Positions 16,567-25,753 of a stretch of 64,000 bases of DNA are shown here, one piece after another. The notes under the pieces are model-generated. The model did not search any database. It was not told the DNA's origin and saw nothing but the letters and a program-made list of their open reading frames with translations. A program made the position numbers and the translations under genes. The stretch lies in the NCBI RefSeq assembly GCF_003458715.1, contig NZ_QRVI01000003.1, forward strand, positions 56,907-120,906, written 5' to 3'. This stretch comes from Eubacterium sp. AF22-8LB (GTDB lineage Bacteria; Bacillota_I; Bacilli_A; Erysipelotrichales; Erysipelotrichaceae). Each line of letters opens with the position of its first letter. Position 1 is the stretch's first letter.

Positions 16567-17448
16567 ATGAATAAAAAGAAAGCACAAAACCGTTTCGTAT
16601 TTGCGTGTCTTGCACCGGCCGTTATTTTAGTTGTCATTTTTATGGTTATTCCAACGATTGATGTATTTAAGACGGCATTCTTTAAAAAGAGCAATTTCGT
16701 AAGTGATGCCACTTTTGCGGGCTTGTTTAACTTTAAGGTTCTTTTTAACGATATGCGTTTTATTGAGGCCATGCAAAATACAATCTTGTATGTTGTGCTG
16801 ATCACAATCATTACATTGGTGTTAGCGGTTTTATTCGCAACCTTATTAACTCGTGAAGAATTTATTGGAAAGAACTTCTTCCGTGTTATTTTCTATATTC
16901 CGAATATTTTAAGTATTGTTGTTATTGCGGGAATCTTCTCAGCAATCTATCAGCCATCAAATGGTATTTTAAATACCTTCCTAGGCATGATTGGACTTGA
17001 ATCTTGGCAGCAAAAATGGATGGGAAATCCAGCAATCATCAACTATTCGATTATTGGTGCATTGGTTTGGCAGGCCATTGGATATTACATGGTTATGTAT
17101 ATGTCAAGTATGACAAGTATCCCTGAAAACCTTTATGAGGCAGCAAGCCTTGAAGGGGCAAGTAAAGTAAGACAATTCTTTATGATTACGTTGCCTTTGA
17201 TTTGGGATAATATTCGTACAACTTTAACTTTCTTTGTGATTTCTACAATTAATTTATCGTTTATGTTTGTGCAATTAACAAGTGAAGGTAACTTAGGCAG
17301 TGAAGTCGCATTGAACTATATGTATAACAATGCGTTTGCAGGTAAATATGGATTTGGTATGGCCGTTGGAGTATGTATCTTCGTATTCTCATTTGCGTTA
17401 TCAGCCATTATAAATAAGGTCACTGAACGTGATGTATTACAGTATTAG
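16567..17448 (+). CDS. Sugar ABC transporter permease (MalF/UgpA type)
   Basis: 293 residues with six transmembrane helices. The EAA loop that contacts the ATPase is EAASLEGASKVRQFFMITLPL (about 198-218). The helix 1 region starts RFVFACLAPAVILVVIFMVIP, typical of the MalF/UgpA permease of carbohydrate uptake-1 systems. GGGAGG precedes ATG 16567. It pairs with the MalG-type permease directly downstream. Confidence 0.93.
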   Translation: MNKKKAQNRFVFACLAPAVILVVIFMVIPTIDVFKTAFFKKSNFVSDATFAGLFNFKVLFNDMRFIEAMQNTILYVVLITIITLVLAVLFATLLTREEFIGKNFFRVIFYIPNILSIVVIAGIFSAIYQPSNGILNTFLGMIGLESWQQKWMGNPAIINYSIIGALVWQAIGYYMVMYMSSMTSIPENLYEAASLEGASKVRQFFMITLPLIWDNIRTTLTFFVISTINLSFMFVQLTSEGNLGSEVALNYMYNNAFAGKYGFGMAVGVCIFVFSFALSAIINKVTERDVLQY

Positions 17449-17459
17449 GAGGATGAGAT

Positions 17460-18320
17460 ATGAAAAAGCGTAATTTTCCTTTATACAAAATCTTTGTTTA
17501 TGTTGCATTGATTACTTTGGCAATATCGATTATTGTGCCAATCGCATGGGTGTTTCTGGCATCTTTAAAATCACAGCTTGAACTTGTTAGCGGTAATCCA
17601 TTTGATTTTCCTAAACAAATGCTATGGTCAAACTTTGCGGATGCCTTCGTAAAGGCAAGAATGGGAGATTATTTGTTAAATACAATTATTGTTACGGCAT
17701 TATCTCTTGTAATCTTGTTAGTGGTTGCGCTACCTGCATCTTATGTTCTTGCACGCTTTGATTTTGTGGGCAAAAAATTTTTTAACGGATTGTTCATGGC
17801 TGGATTGTTTGTCAATGTAAACTATATTGTATTACCAATTTTCTTAATGTTATTTAATGCAGATATCAAGCTAGGTGTTGATTTCTTCTTGAATAGTAAA
17901 TTCTGGTTATCTGTTGTTTATGCTGCAACAGCTTTGCCGTTTACGATTTATTTGTTGACTGGCTATTTTAAAACGTTGCCTAAGGCATATGAAGAAGCTG
18001 CTCGTATTGATGGCTGTGGTTATTTTAAGACCATGACTAAAATTATGATTCCGATGGCACGCCCAAGTATTATTACCGTGATTTTATTTCAGTTCTTGGC
18101 ATTCTGGAATGAATATATTATTGCATTTACTTTCATGGATAAAGAAAATGCGACCTTGGCCGTTGGTGTTAAATATTTGATGGCCGATGCTAAATCACAA
18201 GCTAACTTTGGTGTTATGTATGCAGGATTGGTAATAGTTATGATTCCAACATTGGTTCTTTATATTTGTGTTCAAAAGAAGATTACACAAGGTATGAGTA
18301 TTGGTGGAATGAAAGAGTAA
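17460..18320 (+). CDS. Sugar ABC transporter permease (MalG/UgpE type)
   Basis: 286 residues, six transmembrane helices. The EAA motif is YEEAARIDGCGYFKTMTKIM (about 178-197), followed by the family segment QFLAFWNEYIIAFTFM. It forms the translocation pore with the MalF-type subunit. AGGAGGATGAG upstream gives a strong ribosome binding site. A small membrane protein and the ATPase follow closely. Confidence 0.93.
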   Translation: MKKRNFPLYKIFVYVALITLAISIIVPIAWVFLASLKSQLELVSGNPFDFPKQMLWSNFADAFVKARMGDYLLNTIIVTALSLVILLVVALPASYVLARFDFVGKKFFNGLFMAGLFVNVNYIVLPIFLMLFNADIKLGVDFFLNSKFWLSVVYAATALPFTIYLLTGYFKTLPKAYEEAARIDGCGYFKTMTKIMIPMARPSIITVILFQFLAFWNEYIIAFTFMDKENATLAVGVKYLMADAKSQANFGVMYAGLVIVMIPTLVLYICVQKKITQGMSIGGMKE

Positions 18321-18330
18321 GGTGTCTAAT

Positions 18331-18504
18331 ATGAGAGATGAAAATAAAGTAATGAACATAATTATGATCGTTTTATTCTTTGTGTTCTTGGGCATGATCA
18401 TTTGGGCACAGAAGACGGTGAGTGTTCGCAATCTGATGATTGAAATCGTTGGATTGACGGGTTTACTAACATTGTTGTTTTTATACAACAGGAAACATAA
18501 ATAG
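18331..18504 (+). CDS. Small two-helix membrane protein in the sugar ABC operon
   Basis: 57 residues from ATG 18331, chosen because AAGGTG (18319-18324) is spaced correctly. Two hydrophobic helices (VMNIIMIVLFFVFLGMII and MIEIVGLTGLLTLLFLY) are joined by a short basic loop, with a basic C-terminus NRKHK. Not recognised. It lies between the second permease and the ATPase gene, each gap about 10 nt, so it is made together with the transporter and may be an accessory or stabilising subunit; that role is inference from position alone. Confidence 0.65.
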   Translation: MRDENKVMNIIMIVLFFVFLGMIIWAQKTVSVRNLMIEIVGLTGLLTLLFLYNRKHK

Positions 18505-18515
18505 GAGGAAGAAGT

Positions 18516-19607
18516 ATGGCAGAGTTATCATTGCAGCATGTTGATAAAATATATGACAACAATGTGCAAGCTGTATTTGACTTTAATTTAGAAGTTAAAG
18601 ATAAAGAATTTATTGTGTTTGTAGGGCCAAGTGGATGTGGTAAATCAACTACACTGCGTATGATTGCTGGTTTGGAAGAAATTAGCGCAGGGGATTTCTA
18701 CATTGATGGAAAAAGAATGAATGATGTGGAGCCAAAGGATCGTGATATTGCGATGGTATTCCAGTCTTACGCTCTATATCCACATATGAGTGTATATGAG
18801 AATATGGCTTTTGGCTTGAAACTTCGTAAATATAGTAAGGAAGAAATTGATAAGCGTGTTCATGAAGCAGCGCGTATTTTGGAAATTGAACCTTATTTGG
18901 ATCGTAAGCCTAAAGCTCTATCTGGTGGACAAAGACAGCGTGTTGCCTTAGGTCGTGCCATTGTACGTAATGCGAAAGTATTCTTAATGGATGAACCATT
19001 ATCGAACTTGGATGCAAAATTACGTGTACAGATGCGTTCTGAAATCATTCAGCTACACGAAAGAATTGGGGCTACTACAATTTATGTAACACACGATCAA
19101 ACAGAGGCCATGACAATGGCAGATCGTATTGTTGTTATGAAGGGTGGATATATCCAGCAGATTGGTACGCCAAAAGAAATTTATAATAATCCTGCAAACT
19201 TATTTGTTGCTGGATTCTTAGGGGCTCCTGCTACAAACTTTATTAAAGGTGTTTATAAGGATGGATTCTTTATTGTGGATGATATGAAGATTGAAATTCC
19301 TTTGATGTTTAAAGAAAAGCTTTCTGCATATGATGGAAAAGAAGTTATTATGGGTATTCGTCCAGAGGATCTACATGGAGAAGGTATTGTTGCGGATACG
19401 TATCCAAGTGCAATTTTCGATTTTGAAATTGAAGTTGCCGAATTATTAGGCCATGAATATATATTGCACGGATCATTAAAAGGACAAAACATGTGTGCTA
19501 AAGTAAATTCTCGTTTGGAGCCAGAAGCACATACGACAATCAAGCTAACAATGGACTTATCGAAAGTGCATTTCTTTGATTTAGAAACTGAAAATAGAAT
19601 TGATTAA
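18516..19607 (+). CDS. Sugar ABC transporter ATPase (UgpC/MsmX type)
   Basis: 363 residues. Walker A GPSGCGKST, Q-loop MVFQSYALYPHM, signature LSGGQRQR, Walker B VFLMDEP, and the H-loop THDQTEAMT are intact. The C-terminal 120 residues form the TOBE/MalK regulatory region (IMGIRPEDLHGEG). Such ATPases often serve several carbohydrate importers. AGGAGGAAG precedes ATG 18516. It powers the permease pair encoded just upstream. Confidence 0.94.
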   Translation: MAELSLQHVDKIYDNNVQAVFDFNLEVKDKEFIVFVGPSGCGKSTTLRMIAGLEEISAGDFYIDGKRMNDVEPKDRDIAMVFQSYALYPHMSVYENMAFGLKLRKYSKEEIDKRVHEAARILEIEPYLDRKPKALSGGQRQRVALGRAIVRNAKVFLMDEPLSNLDAKLRVQMRSEIIQLHERIGATTIYVTHDQTEAMTMADRIVVMKGGYIQQIGTPKEIYNNPANLFVAGFLGAPATNFIKGVYKDGFFIVDDMKIEIPLMFKEKLSAYDGKEVIMGIRPEDLHGEGIVADTYPSAIFDFEIEVAELLGHEYILHGSLKGQNMCAKVNSRLEPEAHTTIKLTMDLSKVHFFDLETENRID

Positions 19608-19623
19608 TTTAGGAGAAAATAAA

Positions 19624-21768
19624 ATGATTGAAACAGGACGAGTAACTGTACCGACAGATGTGGATGTAATTGATGCAACCTTAGAGATTATTAAACGTTG
19701 GAAAGCCGATGCGATTCGTGATTGTGATGGAACGGATATGCCTGAAGAATTGCGTAATATGGATATCAAGCAATATGCGACATATTACACAACTAGAAAA
19801 GATAATGAGTGGGCAAAGGCCAATCCAGATGAAATTCAACAGATGTATTTGATGAGTGATTTTGTCACTGCAAAATCAACAGAATTAAACATCAAAATCA
19901 TGGAGCATTTCTATAAGGATCAATTAAAGCCAAATACAAAAGATAATCACAGATGGTGGGAAGTTATTGATCGTACAACAGATGAAGTTGTCACAAACTG
20001 GGATTATGATGAAGAAACAAGGGAAGTAACGATTCATGATGCGATTCCTTATCATGCTTATACGGTTAGCTTTTTAGCTTTTGTGATTTGGGATCCTGTA
20101 CACATGTATAATGCCCTAACAAATGATTGGAAGGATGAAGAGCATCAAATGACCTTTGATGTTCGTCAACCAAAAACACAAAAGCATTGTTTAGATAAAT
20201 TTAGAAAATTCTGCGAAGAAAGAGATGATGTAAATGTTGTTCGTTTTACAACCTTCTTCCATCAATTTACTTTGCAGTTCGATGAATTTGCACGTGAAAA
20301 ATTTGTTGATTGGTTCGGATATAGTGGTTCGGTATCACCATATATCTTAGAGCAGTTTGAAAAGGAAGTTGGATATCCATTTAGAGCTGAATATATTATC
20401 AACAAAGGTTTTAATAACTCAACTTTCTGTGTACCTACGAAAGAATATCGTGATTTTATGGACTTCCAGCAGCGTGAGGTTTCTAAATTAGCTAAGAAAT
20501 TCGTTGATATTTGTCATGAATATGGAAAAGAAGCGATGATGTTCTTAGGGGACCACTGGATTGGTACAGAACCATTCGGTAAATATTTTGAATCAATTGG
20601 TTTGGATTCTGTCGTTGGTTCAGTTGGTTCAGGAACGACACTTCGTTTAATTTCAGATATTAAAGGCGTTAAGTATACAGAAGGAAGATTTTTACCATAC
20701 TTCTTCCCAGATGTATTCCATGAAAATGGAGATCCATTAAAAGAAGCTAAGGTAAACTGGGTAACGGCTCGTAGAGCTATCTTGCGTAGTCCAGTCGATC
20801 GCATTGGATATGGTGGATATTTAAAGCTTGCCTTAGATTTCCCTGATTTTATTGACTATATTGAAAAGGTTTGTGATGAGTTCCGTACATTATATTCTCA
20901 TATCAATCAACAAGTACCACACAACCTATTAAAGGTAGGCGTAATCAATAGTTGGGGAGAACTTCGTCGATGGGGTACACATCTAGTGCATCATGCGATC
21001 TGGTATAAACAGATTTATTCATATACAGGTGTTATGGAGGCTTTAAGCGGTTTCCCATTTGATGTTCATTTCATAAGCTTTGATGAGATTCGCAAAGACC
21101 CAACTATTTTAGATGATATGGATGTTGTCATGAATATTGGTTCAGCTTATACAAGCTTTAGTGGCGGTGCTGAATTTGATGAAACAGTTATTACAGCTTT
21201 GCGTCGCTATGTAGATCAAGGTGGTGGATTCATTGGTGTGGGTGAGCCTACAGCTATTAATCGTAATGGTAAATACTTTACATTATATGATGTCTTAGGT
21301 GTGGATGAAGAGCTAGGCTTTACAATGCATACAGACAAGTATAATTGGGAAGTACATCCAAATCATTTCATTACTGAGCAATTAGAGCATGAGGATTGGG
21401 GAGAATGTATTAATAATGTATATGCACTTCCTGGAACAGAAATCTTAGCTGAAAAAGATCTTCATGTGAATCTAGCGGTGAATGAATATGGAAAAGGTCG
21501 TGGTGTTTATATGAACGGACTTCCATTTAGTTTTGAAAATGTAAGATTACTATATCGTGCTATTTTCTTTGCGGCTCATAAAGAGGATGAAATGAAACGT
21601 TGGTATTCAGATAACTATAATGTCGATGTTAACGTTTATCCATCAACAAACAGTTTCTGTGTAGTTAATAATACATATGAACCACAGACAACTACGATTT
21701 ATAAGGGTGATGGATCAAGCTTTGAAGTAACATTGGATGCATGTGAAATCAAGTGGTTTGAAATATAA
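19624..21768 (+). CDS. GH112 beta-galactoside phosphorylase (galacto/lacto-N-biose or galactosyl-rhamnose phosphorylase)
   Basis: 714 residues from ATG 19624, with TTAGGAGAA well placed; the upstream TTG frame is not needed. GH112 enzymes phosphorolyse beta-1,3-galactosyl-HexNAc or beta-1,4-galactosyl-L-rhamnose to alpha-galactose 1-phosphate plus the free sugar. The whole sequence follows the family: TVSFLAFVIWDPV, VVRFTTFFHQFTL, MMFLGDHWIGTEP with Asp310 as the likely general acid, EGRFLPYFFPD, NSWGELRRW. No signal peptide, so it acts on disaccharide imported by the ABC transporter ahead of it. No hexosamine kinase, galT or galE lies nearby, so the acceptor sugar (HexNAc or rhamnose) cannot be decided from context. 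Confidence 0.92.
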   Translation: MIETGRVTVPTDVDVIDATLEIIKRWKADAIRDCDGTDMPEELRNMDIKQYATYYTTRKDNEWAKANPDEIQQMYLMSDFVTAKSTELNIKIMEHFYKDQLKPNTKDNHRWWEVIDRTTDEVVTNWDYDEETREVTIHDAIPYHAYTVSFLAFVIWDPVHMYNALTNDWKDEEHQMTFDVRQPKTQKHCLDKFRKFCEERDDVNVVRFTTFFHQFTLQFDEFAREKFVDWFGYSGSVSPYILEQFEKEVGYPFRAEYIINKGFNNSTFCVPTKEYRDFMDFQQREVSKLAKKFVDICHEYGKEAMMFLGDHWIGTEPFGKYFESIGLDSVVGSVGSGTTLRLISDIKGVKYTEGRFLPYFFPDVFHENGDPLKEAKVNWVTARRAILRSPVDRIGYGGYLKLALDFPDFIDYIEKVCDEFRTLYSHINQQVPHNLLKVGVINSWGELRRWGTHLVHHAIWYKQIYSYTGVMEALSGFPFDVHFISFDEIRKDPTILDDMDVVMNIGSAYTSFSGGAEFDETVITALRRYVDQGGGFIGVGEPTAINRNGKYFTLYDVLGVDEELGFTMHTDKYNWEVHPNHFITEQLEHEDWGECINNVYALPGTEILAEKDLHVNLAVNEYGKGRGVYMNGLPFSFENVRLLYRAIFFAAHKEDEMKRWYSDNYNVDVNVYPSTNSFCVVNNTYEPQTTTIYKGDGSSFEVTLDACEIKWFEI

Positions 21769-21797
21769 TAATTATTTTTAATAAAGTAAATAGAGCC

Positions 21798-21835
21798 AAG
21801 CTAGAGGTGTAGAAATCATTCTACACCTTTAGCTT
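21798..21835 (+). terminator. Terminator of the sugar ABC/GH112 operon
   Basis: A 17-bp stem (21798-21814 with 21819-21835; one G-T pair) with a 4-nt loop ATCA. The T-tract after it is weak (ATTGT), so some readthrough into the next small gene is possible. Confidence 0.7.
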
Positions 21836-21859
21836 ATTGTAGATGGGATAGTGAATAAT

Positions 21860-22225
21860 ATGAGTGTTGAAAACAGTATTCTTTTCGATGATGAGAATAA
21901 AGCATTTTCAATATGTGATGGTAGTATAGGAATTTATAGATACGAGGATGTTGTTAAAGGTCAAATTGTGTATGAACATGCAAAGTATAAAGGAAAATCA
22001 CCAATGTTTTCTCATCGAGTGTTAGTTAGTACTTTGAATACGAGTATTTTCGTCGAAATGAAAAAAGTGTATGTGGGTGTTGAAATTACATTATTAAATG
22101 GAGAAAGGGTATATGTATATATATCGAAAGGTCCGGTGATTCAACATAACTATCAGTTCAAAGAAGATTATAAGGTTGCAAAACAGATTGTTGAAAAGAT
22201 GGATAAAAGAAAAAAAGAAGAGTGA
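21860..22225 (+). CDS. Hypothetical 121-residue protein
   Basis: Not recognised. From ATG 21860 (GTG 21851 is an in-frame alternative) it encodes about 121 residues. Beta-rich pattern: SILFDDENKAFSICDGSIGIYRYEDVV, then a second segment VEITLLNGERVYVYISKGPV, with a Lys/Glu-rich tail. The opening resembles the strand-rich segment found in small SHOCT/DUF4428-associated proteins, in which a bound-state loop is described by an ENKxFxI...YEDIV pattern; that similarity is weak. No signal peptide or membrane helix. It follows the GH112 terminator and ends in its own terminator. Confidence 0.6.
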   Translation: MSVENSILFDDENKAFSICDGSIGIYRYEDVVKGQIVYEHAKYKGKSPMFSHRVLVSTLNTSIFVEMKKVYVGVEITLLNGERVYVYISKGPVIQHNYQFKEDYKVAKQIVEKMDKRKKEE

Positions 22226-22238
22226 ACTCTTCTTTTTT
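22211..22238 (+). terminator. Terminator after the hypothetical gene
   Basis: AAAAAAGAAGAGT (22211-22223) pairs with ACTCTTCTTTTTT (22226-22238). A strong hairpin overlapping the stop codon. Confidence 0.8.
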
Positions 22239-22279
22239 ATCTTATGCATAATTTTTTTAAGGATCCTAATTATCTAAAA

Positions 22280-22471
22280 TTAAATAGCGTTTTGTTTCTT
22301 TAAAGTTTTTAATGTTCTAGCAGAAACACGGATTGTTTGAGGCTTTCCATCTACTACAACACGAACTTTTTGAAGATTAACGTTCCATTTACGGCGAGAA
22401 GCACGCATTGAGTGAGAACGTTTATTTCCAGATAAAGGACCTTTTCCAGATACTGCACATACTCTTGACAT
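22280..22471 (-). CDS. rpmB: 50S ribosomal protein L28
   Basis: 63 residues from ATG 22471, preceded on the reverse strand by AGGAGG; upstream in-frame codons are not needed. Family signatures are SRVCAVSGKGPLSGNKRSHSM and RKWNVNLQKVRV. Only one Cys remains, so this is the zinc-free (C-minus) form. A monocistronic gene divergent from mraY. Confidence 0.95.
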   Translation of the reverse strand: MSRVCAVSGKGPLSGNKRSHSMRASRRKWNVNLQKVRVVVDGKPQTIRVSARTLKTLKKQNAI

Positions 22472-22558
22472 CTTAATGTCCTCCTTTACTTTCATTTACG
22501 CAATCGCTTAACTATAATACCATTAACAAGCCTGTATTTCAACCCCTGAATTAAAAAT

Positions 22559-22587
22559 TTGTTTGAGATAGAATAGAATGATATAAT
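22559..22587 (+). promoter_or_regulatory. Promoter of mraY-murD-uppP
   Basis: TTGTTT (22559-22564), 17-nt spacer, TATAAT (22582-22587), 31 nt before the mraY ATG. Confidence 0.6.
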
Positions 22588-22617
22588 ATATTTGTTTTGA
22601 AAAAAGGAGACGAAATC

Positions 22618-23598
22618 ATGTTGAATTCGAACTATTTATGGATAGCCTTCATGTGTGTGATTACACTTGTCATAATGTTGTTAATTATGCCTGGATTGAT
22701 TGATTATTTACATAAGATTAAATTTGGCCAGACAGAAAGAGAGGAGGGGCTGGCAAGCCATAAAAAGAAGAATGGTACGCCAACAATGGGAGGACTTGCC
22801 TTTATCATTGTACCTACTGTAGTGTATGTCGTATGCTCTTTCTTTACACCATTTAAATTGGATATGAATACAATGATTATTTTGTTGGCATTTGTTGGTT
22901 ATGGTGTTGTTGGCTTTATTGATGATTATATTATTGTTGTTCAAAAGAATAATGAGGGATTGAAACCTAAATATAAATATTTACTACAATCTATTTTGGC
23001 CGTTGTCTTTTTCTTGTTATATTGCAGAAATTCAACGACGGATATTTGGATTCCATTGATGGATGTCACAATTGATTTAAAATGGTTCTATTTTATTTTA
23101 GTGTATTTTATGTTTACTGCCGAAACCAATGCCGTCAATCTAACGGATGGCTTAGATGGATTGTGTGCTGGTCAAATGGTTATTGCCTTGATCCCATTTG
23201 CTATCTTTGCGTTTGTGCAAGGCGTAAATAATGTGGCATGTCTAATTTTGATTGTCATTTTCGCTTTATTAGGCTATTTGAAGTTTAATAAGCATCCTGC
23301 CCAGATCTTTATGGGGGATACAGGATCATTAGCTTTAGGCGGATTCATCGCTGCTGTTGCCATGGTATTAAAACAGGAGATCTTATTGATTATCATTGGA
23401 TTTGTTTTTGTGGCTGAAGTTTGCAGCGTAATTATACAGGTTACGTATTATAAAAAAACACATAAGAGAATTTTTAAGATGGCGCCTTTGCATCACCATT
23501 TTGAAATGTGTGGCTGGTCAGAACAGAAGGTTGTTTCTCGTTTTAGACTTGTCGGTGTGATCTTAGCTGTTCTTGGACTTGTTTTGGGGGTAATGTAG
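22618..23598 (+). CDS. mraY: Phospho-N-acetylmuramoyl-pentapeptide transferase MraY
   Basis: 326 residues from ATG 22618 (AAAAAGGAG upstream), an integral membrane enzyme with about ten helices. It attaches phospho-MurNAc-pentapeptide to undecaprenyl phosphate, making lipid I. Motifs GTPTMGGLAFI, FIDDYI, NAVNLTDGLDGL and APLHHHFE (the HHH motif) are intact. It heads a three-gene set with murD and uppP, detached from the usual full division and cell-wall cluster. Confidence 0.96.
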   Translation: MLNSNYLWIAFMCVITLVIMLLIMPGLIDYLHKIKFGQTEREEGLASHKKKNGTPTMGGLAFIIVPTVVYVVCSFFTPFKLDMNTMIILLAFVGYGVVGFIDDYIIVVQKNNEGLKPKYKYLLQSILAVVFFLLYCRNSTTDIWIPLMDVTIDLKWFYFILVYFMFTAETNAVNLTDGLDGLCAGQMVIALIPFAIFAFVQGVNNVACLILIVIFALLGYLKFNKHPAQIFMGDTGSLALGGFIAAVAMVLKQEILLIIIGFVFVAEVCSVIIQVTYYKKTHKRIFKMAPLHHHFEMCGWSEQKVVSRFRLVGVILAVLGLVLGVM

Positions 23599-23599
23599 A

Positions 23600-24922
23600 A
23601 TGGAAACTGTATTAGTCATTGGGGCTGCCCGTAGTGGAATTGCCGTTAGTAAGCTTTTATTAAAGAATGGGTATCATGTAGTTTTAACAGATTCGAATGA
23701 AATCAAGGAAAAAGCTGAGTTGCAAGACTTGGGTATCGAAGTTTTTGATGGGGGTCATCCAGACTGCTTAAAAGATAAGGAATATGCTTTTATTGTAAAG
23801 AATCCTGGCATTCCGTATCGTGTTCCGTTTGTGCATTATTTTGTGGAACAAAACGCTAAAATCTATACTGAAATTGAAGTAGCTTATCGCTTTGCGAAAA
23901 ACTTTAATTATGCAGCTGTTACGGGTACAGATGGAAAGACAACTGTCACAACTTTGTTGTACGAGATGTTGAATCGTCAAAAGAAAAGTTTAGTGGCAGG
24001 TAATATTGGTACGCCATTATGTGAGCTTGTATTAGAGCATACAGATACAGATTATAATGTGGCTTTGGAATTAAGTAATTTCCAATTATTAGGAATTGAA
24101 ACATTTAGACCTCATGTTTCGACTGTGACAAATCTAGCACCAGATCACTTGGATTATATGGATAGCTTAGAGGCGTATTACCAGAGTAAGATGAGAATCT
24201 ATGAAAACACAAATGCGGATGATTATTTCATTCGTAATGTGGATGATGAAAATGTAGTTAAGTATGCACAAAATATTCCTTGTAAGGTCATTGACTTTTC
24301 TTTAAAAAGAAAAGATGTGGATCTATATAAGGATGATAAATATGCATATTATAAAGATACACAATTATTTACCTTATCCGACTTAAAGATTGTGGGTGAA
24401 TTCAATTGTGGAAATGCGATGATGGCAAGCTGTATGGCTTATTTGATGGGTGTATCCTTATTTAATATTCAGGAAGTAATTCGTGAATTTAGTGGGGTAG
24501 AACATCGTATTGAATATGTAGATACGATTGATAATGTTCGTTTCTATAATGATTCAAAGGCAACAAATACACATGCGGCATGTGCTGGTTTATCGGCTTT
24601 TGAAAAGAATGTTATTTTATTATGTGGCGGTAAAGATAAACATATTTCCTTTGATGATTTGAAGCAATATGATGCGGTAGTTAAAAAATGTATTTCATTT
24701 GGTCAGACAAAGGATAAATTTAAAGATATCTTCACAAATCAAACCAGTGTAGAGACAATGAAGGATGCATTTGAAAAGGCTATACTCAGTGCAAAGCCGG
24801 GAGACATTGTCTTGTTGTGCCCAGCATGCTCAAGTTTTGACCAGTTTAAAAATTATGAAATTAGGGGCGAAATTTTTAAACAAATGGTTCATGACTATGC
24901 ATCGAAAAGGAATGAAGAATGA
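23600..24922 (+). CDS. murD: UDP-N-acetylmuramoyl-L-alanine--D-glutamate ligase MurD
   Basis: 440 residues. ATP-dependent addition of D-Glu to UDP-MurNAc-L-Ala in the cytoplasm. The P-loop is TGTDGKTT, followed by GNIGTPL, ELSNFQL and the C-terminal NDSKATNTHA. Length is normal. It starts 1 nt after the mraY stop and overlaps uppP by 4 nt (ATGA). Confidence 0.96.
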   Translation: METVLVIGAARSGIAVSKLLLKNGYHVVLTDSNEIKEKAELQDLGIEVFDGGHPDCLKDKEYAFIVKNPGIPYRVPFVHYFVEQNAKIYTEIEVAYRFAKNFNYAAVTGTDGKTTVTTLLYEMLNRQKKSLVAGNIGTPLCELVLEHTDTDYNVALELSNFQLLGIETFRPHVSTVTNLAPDHLDYMDSLEAYYQSKMRIYENTNADDYFIRNVDDENVVKYAQNIPCKVIDFSLKRKDVDLYKDDKYAYYKDTQLFTLSDLKIVGEFNCGNAMMASCMAYLMGVSLFNIQEVIREFSGVEHRIEYVDTIDNVRFYNDSKATNTHAACAGLSAFEKNVILLCGGKDKHISFDDLKQYDAVVKKCISFGQTKDKFKDIFTNQTSVETMKDAFEKAILSAKPGDIVLLCPACSSFDQFKNYEIRGEIFKQMVHDYASKRNEE

Positions 24923-25743
24923 TATTCTTAATCAATATCATTAAAACGATATTATTAGGAATTATACAGGGGATAACAGAGTGGCTGCCGATTTCTTCGA
25001 CAGGACATTTAATATTATTTGCGAGTATTTGGCCGATTGAACCAGCCCAATTCTTTGAGGTATTCAAGGTTGTTATTCAGTTTGGTAGTATTTTAGCTGT
25101 TTTAGTCTTGTACTATCAGAAGCTAAATCCTTTTGATAAAAGAAAGACGAAAATCAAGAAGAAACAAACGTTGCAATTATGGTCAAAGGTCATTGTGGGT
25201 GTCATTCCTGCAGCTGTCATTGGTTTTTTGTTTGATGACATTATTGAGGGATACTTATCTAAAAATTTTGTGATTGCGGTTGCCTTGATCACGTATGGTA
25301 TTATTTTTATTTTAATTGAGAAGCATCCAAGACAAGAAAAAATCAGAACGCTTGAGCAAGTTAATTATTTCTCAGCCTTAAAGATTGGATTCTTTCAATG
25401 TCTAGCTTTGATTCCAGGTACATCTAGGTCTGGAGCTACAATTCTAGGTGGCTTATATTGTGGTTGTTCAAGAACAGTCGCAAGTGAATTCTCTTTCTTT
25501 CTAGCTATTCCTGTCATGTTTGGTGCAAGTTTATTAAAGGTTATCAAATATTTTGTGAATGTTGGATTGTTTAGTTTGTCTCAATTGGTTTTATTGTTCG
25601 TGGGAACGGTAGTAGCGTTTATTGTGAGTTTATTTGCGATCAAAGCTTTATTGAACTATGTAAAGAAACATGACTTTACTGTATTTGGCTGGTATCGTAT
25701 TATTTTAGGTATTTTTGTGATTTTATTTTTCTATGTATTATAA
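24919..25743 (+). CDS. uppP: Undecaprenyl-diphosphatase UppP/BacA
   Basis: 274 residues, about eight membrane helices. It dephosphorylates undecaprenyl pyrophosphate so the carrier can be reused, and overproduction gives bacitracin resistance. Signatures GITEWLPISSTGHL (with Glu and Ser of the active site) and PGTSRSGATILGG are intact. The unusual placement directly after mraY and murD puts carrier supply, lipid I synthesis and precursor synthesis in one transcript. Confidence 0.95.
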   Translation: MIFLINIIKTILLGIIQGITEWLPISSTGHLILFASIWPIEPAQFFEVFKVVIQFGSILAVLVLYYQKLNPFDKRKTKIKKKQTLQLWSKVIVGVIPAAVIGFLFDDIIEGYLSKNFVIAVALITYGIIFILIEKHPRQEKIRTLEQVNYFSALKIGFFQCLALIPGTSRSGATILGGLYCGCSRTVASEFSFFLAIPVMFGASLLKVIKYFVNVGLFSLSQLVLLFVGTVVAFIVSLFAIKALLNYVKKHDFTVFGWYRIILGIFVILFFYVL

Positions 25744-25753
25744 GAGGTAGGAT

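Noticed and set aside
22280..22495. Longer N-terminus for rpmB
   Set aside because: The upstream in-frame codons would include the ribosome binding site (AGGAGG), and L28 starts at MSRVC.
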